A DNA stretch of 64,000 nt from Endozoicomonas sp. NE40 (lineage in GTDB: Bacteria > Pseudomonadota > Gammaproteobacteria > Pseudomonadales > Endozoicomonadaceae), in contig NZ_JBEWTB010000002.1 of the NCBI RefSeq assembly GCF_040549045.1, forward strand, positions 2,511,001-2,575,000, given 5' to 3'. This document shows, in pieces, positions 50,800 to 58,774 of the stretch (position 1 is its first letter; the number at the start of each line of letters is the position of its first letter). The notes beneath the pieces are model-generated. The model ran no database searches. It saw only the letters and a list, made by a program, of their open reading frames with translations, and had not been told where the DNA came from. Position numbers and translations under genes: made by a program.

Positions 50800-52071
50800 C
50801 TACTCGCTTCCCCATGGCAAATCCCGATAATGATCCGGGTATTTCAGCCGCTGTTTATTGCTGATCGCAAGTGCTTCTACCGTTGCCTTTACCGGTGACG
50901 GAATACTCGCCATGTTTGCCAGCTGGTCCAGCTGTTTCATACTGATTTTTCTGCGAACAGAAAAGTTCACCCGCCCGGAACTTCGAAGCTCTACCTGTTC
51001 TGCCGCAAATAGTCGTTGTTGTGCGGTTGGCAATTGGATTTTTCCTTTCAGGTAACCCGCAATCACTTCAGCCTGACAGTGATACAGGATAAATGGCGCA
51101 CTGGCCAGAGTCATCCCGGTGGCTGATAATTCCGGGTGTACAGGATGGAACAGATTAAGGTAGAGAGGCGCCATACAGCTTTTATCACCAGATAGTTCAA
51201 TACCTGGCAGGGCCTGCCTGAAAACAGGATCAGGCTGGTAACCGGTACACAGGATCAGGACATCAATATCCTGCAGTTTTTCACCGTTTTCCAGAATCAC
51301 GGTTCGGCCATTACAGGCAATAACATCCCGGTGCCGGGTCAGGTTCTGGTTTGCACCGTAGGGTTTCCAGATCGGTTTGTGCAGCTCCCGGCTGCCAGAA
51401 TGCGCACAAAGAAATACCCGGCTGGCACAATGGCTGATTTCCCGGCTCAGGTCTTCACCGGAAGGGCCTGTACCCACAAGGGCAATGCGCTGATTGCGAT
51501 ACGCTGCCGGCCCCCGATAGCTGAAACTGTGTTCAAGCCGCCCGGTAAAGGACAGTAATGGCTCAAGATCCGGAAGCTTTGGGTAATAATAACGACTGTT
51601 GCAGAATACAACGGCATCGAATTCTGCGCTGTTCTGGCTGGTTTGAATCTGCCAGCGTTTGGGGTTGCCATTGGTTAATCCACTTTTAGGAGATGCCTCA
51701 AGCGTAAGAAAGCGGTGATTAAATCGAATGTGTGGCAACAGGCCGTTATGTTCTGCAAAGCGTTGCAGCTGTGACAACACTTCATCATGCCGGGGATAGC
51801 AGGGGTAATCATCAGGATAGGGAAAATCGGGCAGCGCCATTGTCTGTCTGGGTACATTGCAACGTAGCGTGGGGTAGGTTGGACAGTAAATGCCGGAGAG
51901 ACCGTCACGAATATCAATCAGCTCAGACAGAGGCTGAATAGCCCAGGAACCCCCCAGACAGTTGCGCTGCTCAAAAAGCGTAATGGTAAAACCGGCCTTT
52001 TTCAGTATGCTGCCGGTAATTAACCCTGCTGGCCCTGCCCCGATGATGGCTACTTCTTTATTAGCGGACAT
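50800..52071 (-). CDS. Flavin-containing monooxygenase-like oxidoreductase
   Basis: A 423-residue FAD/NADPH enzyme of the FMO class. It shows an FAD Rossmann motif IIGAGPAGLITGSILKKAG (residues 9-27), an FMO-fingerprint-like FTGRLEHSFSYR (about 176-187), an NADPH Rossmann motif ALVGTGPSGEDLSREI, and DVLILCTGYQPD (the ATG-like motif of FMOs). Substrates may be amines or sulfur compounds. Such genes are scattered in marine bacteria, some acting on trimethylamine, but this protein's substrate is unknown. It lies on the minus strand 102 bp upstream of the 3' end of the frameshifted SDR gene, whose transcript would read into it. Confidence 0.85.
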   Translation of the reverse strand: MSANKEVAIIGAGPAGLITGSILKKAGFTITLFEQRNCLGGSWAIQPLSELIDIRDGLSGIYCPTYPTLRCNVPRQTMALPDFPYPDDYPCYPRHDEVLSQLQRFAEHNGLLPHIRFNHRFLTLEASPKSGLTNGNPKRWQIQTSQNSAEFDAVVFCNSRYYYPKLPDLEPLLSFTGRLEHSFSYRGPAAYRNQRIALVGTGPSGEDLSREISHCASRVFLCAHSGSRELHKPIWKPYGANQNLTRHRDVIACNGRTVILENGEKLQDIDVLILCTGYQPDPVFRQALPGIELSGDKSCMAPLYLNLFHPVHPELSATGMTLASAPFILYHCQAEVIAGYLKGKIQLPTAQQRLFAAEQVELRSSGRVNFSVRRKISMKQLDQLANMASIPSPVKATVEALAISNKQRLKYPDHYRDLPWGSE

Positions 52072-52154
52072 TCTTGTTCTCTGCCTGATCTGCCTGGAGA
52101 AAGAATAGACCGCTATCGCACAGGATTGTTCTGAATATTAATCGTCTTTTTATT

Positions 52155-52210
52155 ATGAAAATGCAGTTTTCATCACCGGGGGGGACGAAAGCTGCATTTT
52201 TCGCTCATGG
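52155..52210 (-). repeat. Dispersed hairpin element, inverted copy at the SDR 3' end
   Basis: Read on the minus strand: ACCATGAGCGAAAAATGCAG, then the inverse stem CTGCATTTTC. Arms are at about 52157-52166 and 52192-52202. It encodes the last ten or so codons of the SDR frame, which suggests the element replaced the original 3' end of that gene. Confidence 0.6.
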
Positions 52211-53052
52211 TTTTTTGCTTCAGGTAGCCAGCCTTGTAATCCGGGTATTTAAACTGATAGCCCGTATCGAGAATTTTGTGGTTGCTGCAACGTTTACTGG
52301 ATCTTGGGGGAGCAGGATGATCATCGTTCAGTTCGACACCGTACTGAGTCGCAATCCAGTGCAGAACATCGTGCATAGGAGCTGGCTGGCAATCAACGCC
52401 AATGTAAACAGGGTCAGGCATTTGCCCACTGATGCTCATTTGAATCAGGTGTTTGAGAATACCGGCGCAATCATCCCGGTGAATGCGGTTACTGTAGACA
52501 GCAGGCTCTTTCGCGCATCCTTTTTGTTCAAGCACCCGTTTAATCAGCCGGTTTCTGCCAGGACCATAAATGCCACCAAAGCGCACAGAAGTGGCAGGCA
52601 GATTGCCGGCAAACAGTACCTTTTCCGCCTCCAGCAGAGTTTGACCGGCAAAGGTTTGAGGGTGGCAGTCAGAGCCTTCATCGACCCATTCGCCATTGCA
52701 CTGATGATAGACGCTGGTGCTGGAGGTGAAGAACAGGTGTCTGGGCTGAATATTTTTCTTTTTTAAATGATTGATCACATTCATAAGACCAGTGACGTAA
52801 GCTTTCTGGTAAAGCTCTGGTGAGTGTCCGTCGGCAGCGGCCGTATAAAGAACGTAGTCGATGGTTTCAGGCCATGCGCCAAGTCTGTCCGGGTCTGAAA
52901 GGTCGCCGGGAATAGCGCTAACCCCTTCGGGCAACTGATCAATGGTGCGACGCAGGCCCCAGACTCTAAACCCATTGGTGAGCAGCAATTTGTCTGGCCA
53001 GCTCACACCCTACGTCGCCACAGCCTGCGATAAGAATGTTCAGTGTTTCCAT
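52173..53052 (-). pseudogene. NAD-dependent epimerase/SDR (YeeZ-like) with a 1-base frameshift
   Basis: The intact-looking frame begins inside the gene. Upstream on the minus strand, ATG 53052 starts METLNILIAGCGDVGCELARQ, the glycine-rich NAD-binding end that an extended SDR needs, but this frame stops after eight more codons. Deleting one A in the AGACAAATTG stretch (about 53000) joins it to the downstream frame (LLTNGFRVWGLRRT). The rest has SDR traits: DYVLYTAAAD, FFTSSTSVYHQCNGEWVDE (Ser and Tyr, but spacing atypical), and SVRFGGIYGPGR. The C-terminus runs into a dispersed hairpin element. It is either a recent pseudogene or a sequencing error. A remnant of its 5' half lies at 53895-53978. 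Confidence 0.75.
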
Positions 53053-53215
53053 CTTTGTTCTCATAAAATGCCTAAAGAGATGGTCTTGTGTACTGTTTTC
53101 TATATTTGCGTCGCAAACATTCCAACTTCTTCTCAGGTGTGATCATCCCTCAAAAGTCCTGCCTGAGCTATATTTGCAGAGGTTCTACCCAGTAAATAAA
53201 CTGGCAACGTTATTA

Positions 53216-53866
53216 ATGATAGATTTGGCATTCCTCAGAATACGACCATTTGACGCAGTGCGAACAACAGGTTTCGTCGTACAAGCAACCGATGAAGATT
53301 ACTACCTGTCAGGTCGGTGTAATGTTACCTGTAGGCCATTGTTGAATAATAATAACCTTGTGACGCTCAATATACACCTGACGGATGAAGGCAGGGATTG
53401 GTACTGTGGGTACGAGGAGCATGAGGTGAAATCACTGTTAGTTCCATTTGGACAGCCTGACGGTACACTTATTCTAACTTACCCTATGAACGGTTGCGCT
53501 CTTGAGGTAAGGCGTGAGAAAGAGGGAAACCGTATTTACCACGACCACAATGGCGTTTGTATGCCACGGTCTATAGATGGGACAAGAGCATTGAGGGTGA
53601 GTGCTAATCACTACATGGACTGGGGCAATAGGCATTTTGTCCGTACGGAACGACTAGCCTACAGAGCAGGATTAACCAGAAAATACAGTGGTTTCAGTTT
53701 TGCACACACAATCATCTGCATTAAGCAGGGGCGCAATTGGAACGTTTACAACAACGCTGTAAGCCAGATTTATGAATTAGATCCTTTTTCAGCACAAAGG
53801 ATAAATCAGGAGTATTTCCAGCCAAAAGATTATATAAAGTATTCATTAGGATATTTTCCTGATTGA
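53216..53866 (+). CDS. Hypothetical protein, possible CNF/BLF1-like deamidase effector
   Basis: A 216-residue protein from ATG 53216. The frame is open further upstream, but that part overlaps the SDR 5' end on the other strand. No family is certain. One segment, YPMNGCALEV followed by REKEGNRIYHDHNG, places Cys94 and His109 fifteen residues apart in a G-C...Y-x-H setting. This recalls the LSGC-Cys and His dyad of CNF1-type and BLF1-type glutamine deamidases, which modify Rho GTPases or eIF4A. Other blocks are DEDYYLSGRCNVTCR and HTIICIKQGRNWNVYNNAV. No signal peptide. The ORF is flanked by the SDR gene and a decayed second copy of it, so it sits in an inserted cassette. The functional guess is tentative. 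Confidence 0.5.
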   Translation: MIDLAFLRIRPFDAVRTTGFVVQATDEDYYLSGRCNVTCRPLLNNNNLVTLNIHLTDEGRDWYCGYEEHEVKSLLVPFGQPDGTLILTYPMNGCALEVRREKEGNRIYHDHNGVCMPRSIDGTRALRVSANHYMDWGNRHFVRTERLAYRAGLTRKYSGFSFAHTIICIKQGRNWNVYNNAVSQIYELDPFSAQRINQEYFQPKDYIKYSLGYFPD

Positions 53867-53894
53867 TCTGAGAGCTACCCGCCGATACCCGTTC

Positions 53895-53978
53895 ATAGAC
53901 GCTGGTGCTGGAGGCTAAGAACAGGTGTCTGACCAGCACGCACCCTACGTCCACAGCCTGCGATAAGAATGTTTTCAG
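53895..53978 (-). pseudogene. Remnant of the SDR gene with internal deletion
   Basis: Two blocks match the SDR gene at 52173-53052 in the same orientation. Block 53895-53931 corresponds to 52707-52743 (ATAGACGCTGGTGCTGGAGG and on). Block 53933-53978 corresponds to about 52998-53043 (CACCCTACGT, CCACAGCCTGCGATAAGAAT). The roughly 255 bases between them are missing. Together with the full copy it forms direct repeats around the hypothetical ORF at 53216-53866. Confidence 0.85.
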
Positions 53979-54002
53979 ACATAGCTTCAGGTTTTTCCAG
54001 TG

Positions 54003-56519
54003 TTAAAGCAGCTCAGTATCAAAGTGGCTGATCATATTATCCAGCTTCGTTTCATAGTAATAAGGATTAGACCACAGTTTCTGCTCTGCTAACTGAAGAA
54101 TCTCAGCTTCGCTGGGAATATAGATTTTTTTACTTTCTTTACTTTCGACTGGCTTTAGTTCTATATCCAGCTCACGTTGAATAATCTGCTTTTGAGCTGA
54201 TGATAAAGGGCTATGGGATTGCATTATGGCATGGAGCTTTTTGCCAGCTTCAAGTTTGGCTCTATCGAGATGTCTGAATGATCCTTTAGAAAATAGTTTA
54301 CACTGCATTGCAGCGCAGTCGTCCTCTAAAACTCTTGAAATCATCGCAGTGCTTTCGCCTTTTGGATCAAACACCATTGGATCATTAATGAATTTGGAAA
54401 GATCACCGTAGCTGGCTGAGAGACCAGAGTTTTCAGCTTCGATGATAGCCTGCATTACGGACGCCTTAACCTTCTTTTCTTCTAACATGACCCGAGCTTT
54501 CTTCTTTTCAAGATACTGAGTAGCGGCTTCACAGCCCTCAGTGGTTTTTTGGTCTTTATAGAAGCCATATTGCTCACACAGGCTGCTGAACTCGCAACCT
54601 GCCCCCCTCAGTTTCTTAAGGTGTTTTGAAGACTCAAGTTTAATGTCAAGCAGTTTGCTGAGAAACTGCTCCCGGGTTAACTCCTGTCTGGAAAAAGAAC
54701 CTTTGACGGCTCTGGTTTTTTCTGCAAGCCTGATCATTTCTTTGTTCATCTTTCCCAGTATTCCGGACAGCTCTAAAAACTGGTCAACCTTTTCTCCCTG
54801 TAATGTCATCGGTGGCAATGAATTGATGGCCGATGTATACATGGCGTCAGAACTGATTTTGGTCAACTCAGTAGCTTTTTCCAGCCACCGTTTTTTATAG
54901 GCAATTTTTGTCTGCTCAATGACGTTTTTGGTGCTTTGGTCTTTGGCTGAAAGACCGGCTTTATGCATTTCAAAAAAGTCAGTTGTTGGGGCATAGGTAT
55001 TAAGTTTGCTTAACTGAGTGGTGGTTTGCGTTATTGGACAAGCGACTGACATTGAACTGGCTTCAGGAGTGTTTCCCCATCGCTCCTGAGCGTCTGTCAG
55101 GCTCTTTTTATAAGATGTGACTGCCATTTTCTCATTGACCAGATGTTCTAATTCAGAGGCTGCCATATTCATTGCGTAGAGCTGACCTTCCACAAGTGTA
55201 ATACCCAGTTTTACCGGAGCATTATGTTGTTGAGATATTTGGCGCCTCATAACCGGAGGTGACCAATTGGAACTGGTAGCGGGTATGACTCTGTCACGAT
55301 TCAGGGCTTCGGCGCTTTTCGCGCGCTTCATTTTTGGATCATCAGGCAGGTGTTTAGGCTTGATGCCATCAAGATTGATATCAACCGAAAGTCCTGCCGG
55401 TACAAACTGCCCGTGATCCCGTTTGAAATGAGACTGGACGAGAATGGTCGTTTGACCGTCGTAGGCCTTATTAACAGCCGGTTTTGAGTATTTCGTGAAC
55501 TGTGCTTTATTTTCTACCCGGAATTCATCCCGGTTAATAGCGATGACTTCAACAGAGTAAGTCTGTGTTGACGACGATGGCGTAATGCCAAGCTTATCGG
55601 TAATAAATGTATAGACAGGGTTGAGAGTATCCTGTCTTACTACGTCCTTTAATATTGGCTCAGACCCGGGTATTGCTAACTGTAGTTTTTCAGTCAGCTC
55701 TTTTTCTTTTAGCGCAACTGGCTTTTCATACTCTGAGCTTTTCTTCTCAGATGTTTTCTGAACACTCTTGCGGTTTGGGTTGACTGAATGCATTGGTAAA
55801 ATCCAGCTATCGCCGCTGCTTTGATCCTGCACTTCGACCTGCAGAGTAATATCGCTTCTTTCGAGGTCACCCTTCCACTTACTGTCATTACCTGTTTTTG
55901 AAATGCCTTTAAACTGGTCTGACACTTCGTCCAGTACGACCTCATTGGCCAGCCTTGACTGTTCCGACAAATTTAGCTTCTGCTCTCGCCGGTTTACAGA
56001 GAGTTTTAGTTCTATAGGTGTACCAAATGATTTTTTAACCGGGTTAAAAACATGGCAGGCATCGGTGACTGTTTTTCTGGCTTCAGGCTGTTTTTTGCCA
56101 AGATGTTGCTTTAATAGTTTGAGCTGCTCCTGCGGAGCTAGTCTCTCTAAACTTTGTTTACCAGGCTCGGCATAATCAGCGGATGCACTGATTCTGCATG
56201 CTTTAAGTGCCTTTGTCGTGTCCGGGTGGTTTGAAGAGTTTGCCCATTCGAGCAGTTCTTTCGTTCGATAGTTCGTTCGATAGTTCGTTCGACAGGGGCG
56301 TGAACTATCGCTTTGGGCTTGTACCCGCCCGGGCTGTCTTTCCGCTATATTTTTGCCTGAAACGGCAGCTTGTCCTGATGCTCCGGGTTGAACATAAGGT
56401 GTAGTGTTTCCTGTCTGTGTCACTGCGCTGCTTTGTGGTCCATCAGGATTTCCTGGTGGATTTTGGGTGGCGTATCCAGTAACGGAAGGAGCATGCAGAC
56501 TAACCGGATCAGATTTCAT
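54003..56519 (-). CDS. Large hypothetical protein, effector-like
   Basis: An 838-residue protein with no recognised family and no signal peptide. Residues 1-75 are Ser/Thr/Gly/Pro/Gln-rich and probably disordered, as in type III effectors. A 12-bp DNA repeat (about 56258-56294) encodes a TNYR repeat near residue 78. Residues 130-400 are mixed; 430-800 are predicted helical with many Lys/Glu (LEKKKARVMLEEKKVKASVMQ). Local features include SSSTQTYSVEVIAINRDEF and PITQTTTQLSK. The gene starts about 115 bp from a partial oxyR copy and ends 24 bp from the SDR remnant, so it occupies an inserted block between two core genes. Secretion and host-directed function are inferred only from composition and context. 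Confidence 0.6.
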   Translation of the reverse strand: MKSDPVSLHAPSVTGYATQNPPGNPDGPQSSAVTQTGNTTPYVQPGASGQAAVSGKNIAERQPGRVQAQSDSSRPCRTNYRTNYRTKELLEWANSSNHPDTTKALKACRISASADYAEPGKQSLERLAPQEQLKLLKQHLGKKQPEARKTVTDACHVFNPVKKSFGTPIELKLSVNRREQKLNLSEQSRLANEVVLDEVSDQFKGISKTGNDSKWKGDLERSDITLQVEVQDQSSGDSWILPMHSVNPNRKSVQKTSEKKSSEYEKPVALKEKELTEKLQLAIPGSEPILKDVVRQDTLNPVYTFITDKLGITPSSSTQTYSVEVIAINRDEFRVENKAQFTKYSKPAVNKAYDGQTTILVQSHFKRDHGQFVPAGLSVDINLDGIKPKHLPDDPKMKRAKSAEALNRDRVIPATSSNWSPPVMRRQISQQHNAPVKLGITLVEGQLYAMNMAASELEHLVNEKMAVTSYKKSLTDAQERWGNTPEASSMSVACPITQTTTQLSKLNTYAPTTDFFEMHKAGLSAKDQSTKNVIEQTKIAYKKRWLEKATELTKISSDAMYTSAINSLPPMTLQGEKVDQFLELSGILGKMNKEMIRLAEKTRAVKGSFSRQELTREQFLSKLLDIKLESSKHLKKLRGAGCEFSSLCEQYGFYKDQKTTEGCEAATQYLEKKKARVMLEEKKVKASVMQAIIEAENSGLSASYGDLSKFINDPMVFDPKGESTAMISRVLEDDCAAMQCKLFSKGSFRHLDRAKLEAGKKLHAIMQSHSPLSSAQKQIIQRELDIELKPVESKESKKIYIPSEAEILQLAEQKLWSNPYYYETKLDNMISHFDTELL

Positions 56520-56633
56520 TGTTTAAAATTCCTTTTTACTTATCCATGTTTAAGACGCTCCTTTGACCACTGAGCGTTCATTCAGTTCCAAATAAAGTAA
56601 GAAATAGGAAAATAAAGTGGCAGGCACTGCAAA

Positions 56634-56739
56634 AGCACTTTGGCCGCGCTGCAGCTGAATGCTTTGTCAGCCAGCTTACCCTCAGAGCCGGGGTGGAAAA
56701 ACTGGAAAAAGAACTGGGTGCTGAGTTGTTTGAGCGTAC
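56634..56739 (+). pseudogene. Fragment of oxyR (helix-turn-helix part)
   Basis: This 106-base stretch matches oxyR at 57906-58011 in the same orientation with about a dozen differences (shared runs GCTGCAGCTGAATGCTTTG, CTGGAAAAAGAACTGGG). It would encode residues about 16-51 of OxyR and then meets TAA. It has no start codon of its own in context. It forms a direct repeat with oxyR around the hypothetical gene at 56835-57653. Confidence 0.9.
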
Positions 56740-56834
56740 ATAAGATCGGTGACGTGTTTTCGCTCTTAAGGATAGATGCTATCAGTTTGAGTTTTTCTGA
56801 TTGATTTCCATAGCCTTTCAGGTTGACTGAGTCC

Positions 56835-57653
56835 CTATGAAGGGGTTCCTTTATTGCCAGGCTCCATACTATTTATTCGGGTTACCAGGCTGTCAAGGTT
56901 ACCGTTAGCAGAGCTGACGAGGTTTTCAAAAATCTTGGTAGATTCTTTCGGACTGAAGCCTTTCTGCTTCAGACTTTCCAGAGCCCAGGGTTTAAAATTC
57001 TGTTCAATATAAGCCGTTTGTGCGGCTTTGGCAGCGGTCAGTGCTTTTTCCATAGACGGGGTTAAAGGCGTATCACTGACAGCCTTTTTCACTTGCTCAT
57101 GGTTGGCTTCAGGTTTTTTTAACAGTTCGTGAGTCCGTTTTGCGGCTTCCCTCGGTGAATAGCCTTTTCCTAAAAAGCTCTGTTCCGTCCATTGAGCCAA
57201 CTCTTTGCGATTCTGGTCCTTAAAAGGAATTTTAGCGACTCCCTGTTCAATCATGAAACTACTGCGTTTTGTTGTTTTGCTGATGCTTTTAACGGTATCT
57301 TTTGCCCATTCAGGAGAGTAACCTTTTTCGATGAGAATGTTAGCCTGTTCTTCCATAAAGGCTTTGCTGGCTGTGAAGTCCCGAGATTTTTTATAAGCAT
57401 GAGTAATTGATAACGAGCCGTCGCTTTTTATCTGAACATCAATCTTTTTAATTTTGTAGTCAGGAAGGCTCTTCTGTTTTTTTGGAGATTTTTTTGCCCC
57501 ACCGATAAACAGCTTTTTCGGGCTGAAGGAAGACAGCTTTCTTCCCCACCTTGCTCCATGAGTAGTCCCATGAGTTGGCTGATTCTCAACGCCACTGTTA
57601 TGAACTCCTGGCTGAACTCCACCTATTCCGTTGTTTGCGCCAGTTACCGACAT
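56835..57653 (-). CDS. Hypothetical effector-like protein with KG(Y/F)SP repeats
   Basis: A 272-residue basic protein without signal peptide or known family. The first 35 residues are Gly/Asn/His-rich and probably unstructured. A basic patch follows (residues 37-63, GRKLSSFSP and KKSPKKQK), resembling a nuclear localisation signal. From residue 96 there are three diverged helical repeats, each with a W/F-rich helix, then K-G-Y/F-S-P and a second helix: KGYSP at 110-114 and 163-167, KGFSP at 231-235. The pattern suggests a repeat fold for protein binding. The gene is enclosed between an oxyR fragment and oxyR itself. An effector role is inferred. Confidence 0.6.
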   Translation of the reverse strand: MSVTGANNGIGGVQPGVHNSGVENQPTHGTTHGARWGRKLSSFSPKKLFIGGAKKSPKKQKSLPDYKIKKIDVQIKSDGSLSITHAYKKSRDFTASKAFMEEQANILIEKGYSPEWAKDTVKSISKTTKRSSFMIEQGVAKIPFKDQNRKELAQWTEQSFLGKGYSPREAAKRTHELLKKPEANHEQVKKAVSDTPLTPSMEKALTAAKAAQTAYIEQNFKPWALESLKQKGFSPKESTKIFENLVSSANGNLDSLVTRINSMEPGNKGTPS

Positions 57654-57859
57654 ATCTCACTCTATCCTGAAAATTAATCCCTTTGCAGGTTATCGACATC
57701 GCTTTGGATTTGTTTTACTTCGGGGCTACAGATTTATGAAATATTCTGACCGGTATGAGCCAGAAAATAAGGACATAAGGCTGACATGACGGGGAATATA
57801 GTTAATAATACTGATTAAATTTACAGTACTCTTATCACCATCGTCGGCTTACTTTTATT

Positions 57860-58774
57860 ATGACTCTGACTGAACTGCGCTATATTGTTGCTCTTGCTCG
57901 GGAACAGCACTTTGGTCGTGCTGCAGCTGAATGCTTTGTCAGCCAGCCAACCCTCAGTGCCGGGGTGAAAAAACTGGAAAAAGAACTGGGCGTTGAGTTG
58001 TTTGAACGTACTCGCAACGCTGTTCGTGTCAGTGATATGGGGCAACGCATTATTCAGCAGGCAAGGAAAGTCCTTGAAGAAGCCGATGCTGTGAAAGAGC
58101 TGGCAAAAGAAGGTAAAGACCAGTTGAGTACACCGTTGCGGGTGGGTGCGATTTACACCATTGGCCCTTACCTGTTTCCGCATCTGGTACCCAAACTGGC
58201 AGAGCTGGCACCAGAAATGCCACTTTACATAGAAGAAAACTTTACTGCGGTTCTGCGTCGAAAATTACGACAGGGCGAACTGGATGCCATCATCATTGCC
58301 CTGCCCTTCACCGAACCGGACGTTTTAACACTACCCATCTATGATGAAGCCTTCAGGGTATTGATGCCAGGCCACCATCCGTGGGCTGAGCGTGATGCGA
58401 TTAATAAAGATGAACTGTCCAGGGATGAAGTGTTGCTGCTGGGTGAAGGCCATTGTTTCCGGGACCAGATTCTGGAAGCCTGCCCGTTGCTTGGTGTGCA
58501 TGAGGGTCATGACGGCTCCGGCGTTGAAGCCACTTCGCTGGAAACCATTCGTCACATGGTGGCATCAGGCATGGGCATCAGCATTCTGCCGGAATCGGCT
58601 CTGGGCAATAATTATTATGCACCGGATGTGCTGACTTCTAAGCCGTTCAGTGCTCCAGGGCCTGAAAGAACGGTCGCACTGGCATGGCGAGCCAGCTTCC
58701 CAAGACCCAAAGCCATTGATGTACTGGCAGCGGCATTAAAGCAATGTACCGATATCAACAGGATTGAAGATTAA
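57860..58774 (+). CDS. oxyR: Hydrogen-peroxide-responsive LysR regulator OxyR
   Basis: OxyR senses peroxide through a reversible disulfide and activates antioxidant genes. The 304-residue protein has the LysR helix-turn-helix at residues 5-60 (HFGRAAAECFVSQPTLSAGVKKLE) and the redox cysteines at exactly the E. coli positions: Cys199 in GEGHCFRDQ and Cys208 in ILEACP. It is coupled to recG (TAATG overlap), as in pseudomonads. A partial duplicate of its 5' end lies 1.2 kb upstream. gpx, a plausible antioxidant partner, follows recG. Confidence 0.96.
   Translation: MTLTELRYIVALAREQHFGRAAAECFVSQPTLSAGVKKLEKELGVELFERTRNAVRVSDMGQRIIQQARKVLEEADAVKELAKEGKDQLSTPLRVGAIYTIGPYLFPHLVPKLAELAPEMPLYIEENFTAVLRRKLRQGELDAIIIALPFTEPDVLTLPIYDEAFRVLMPGHHPWAERDAINKDELSRDEVLLLGEGHCFRDQILEACPLLGVHEGHDGSGVEATSLETIRHMVASGMGISILPESALGNNYYAPDVLTSKPFSAPGPERTVALAWRASFPRPKAIDVLAAALKQCTDINRIED

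Noticed and set aside
53036..53215. N-terminal extension of the hypothetical ORF at 53216
   Set aside because: It overlaps the 5' end of the SDR gene on the other strand and looks like read-through of noncoding sequence.
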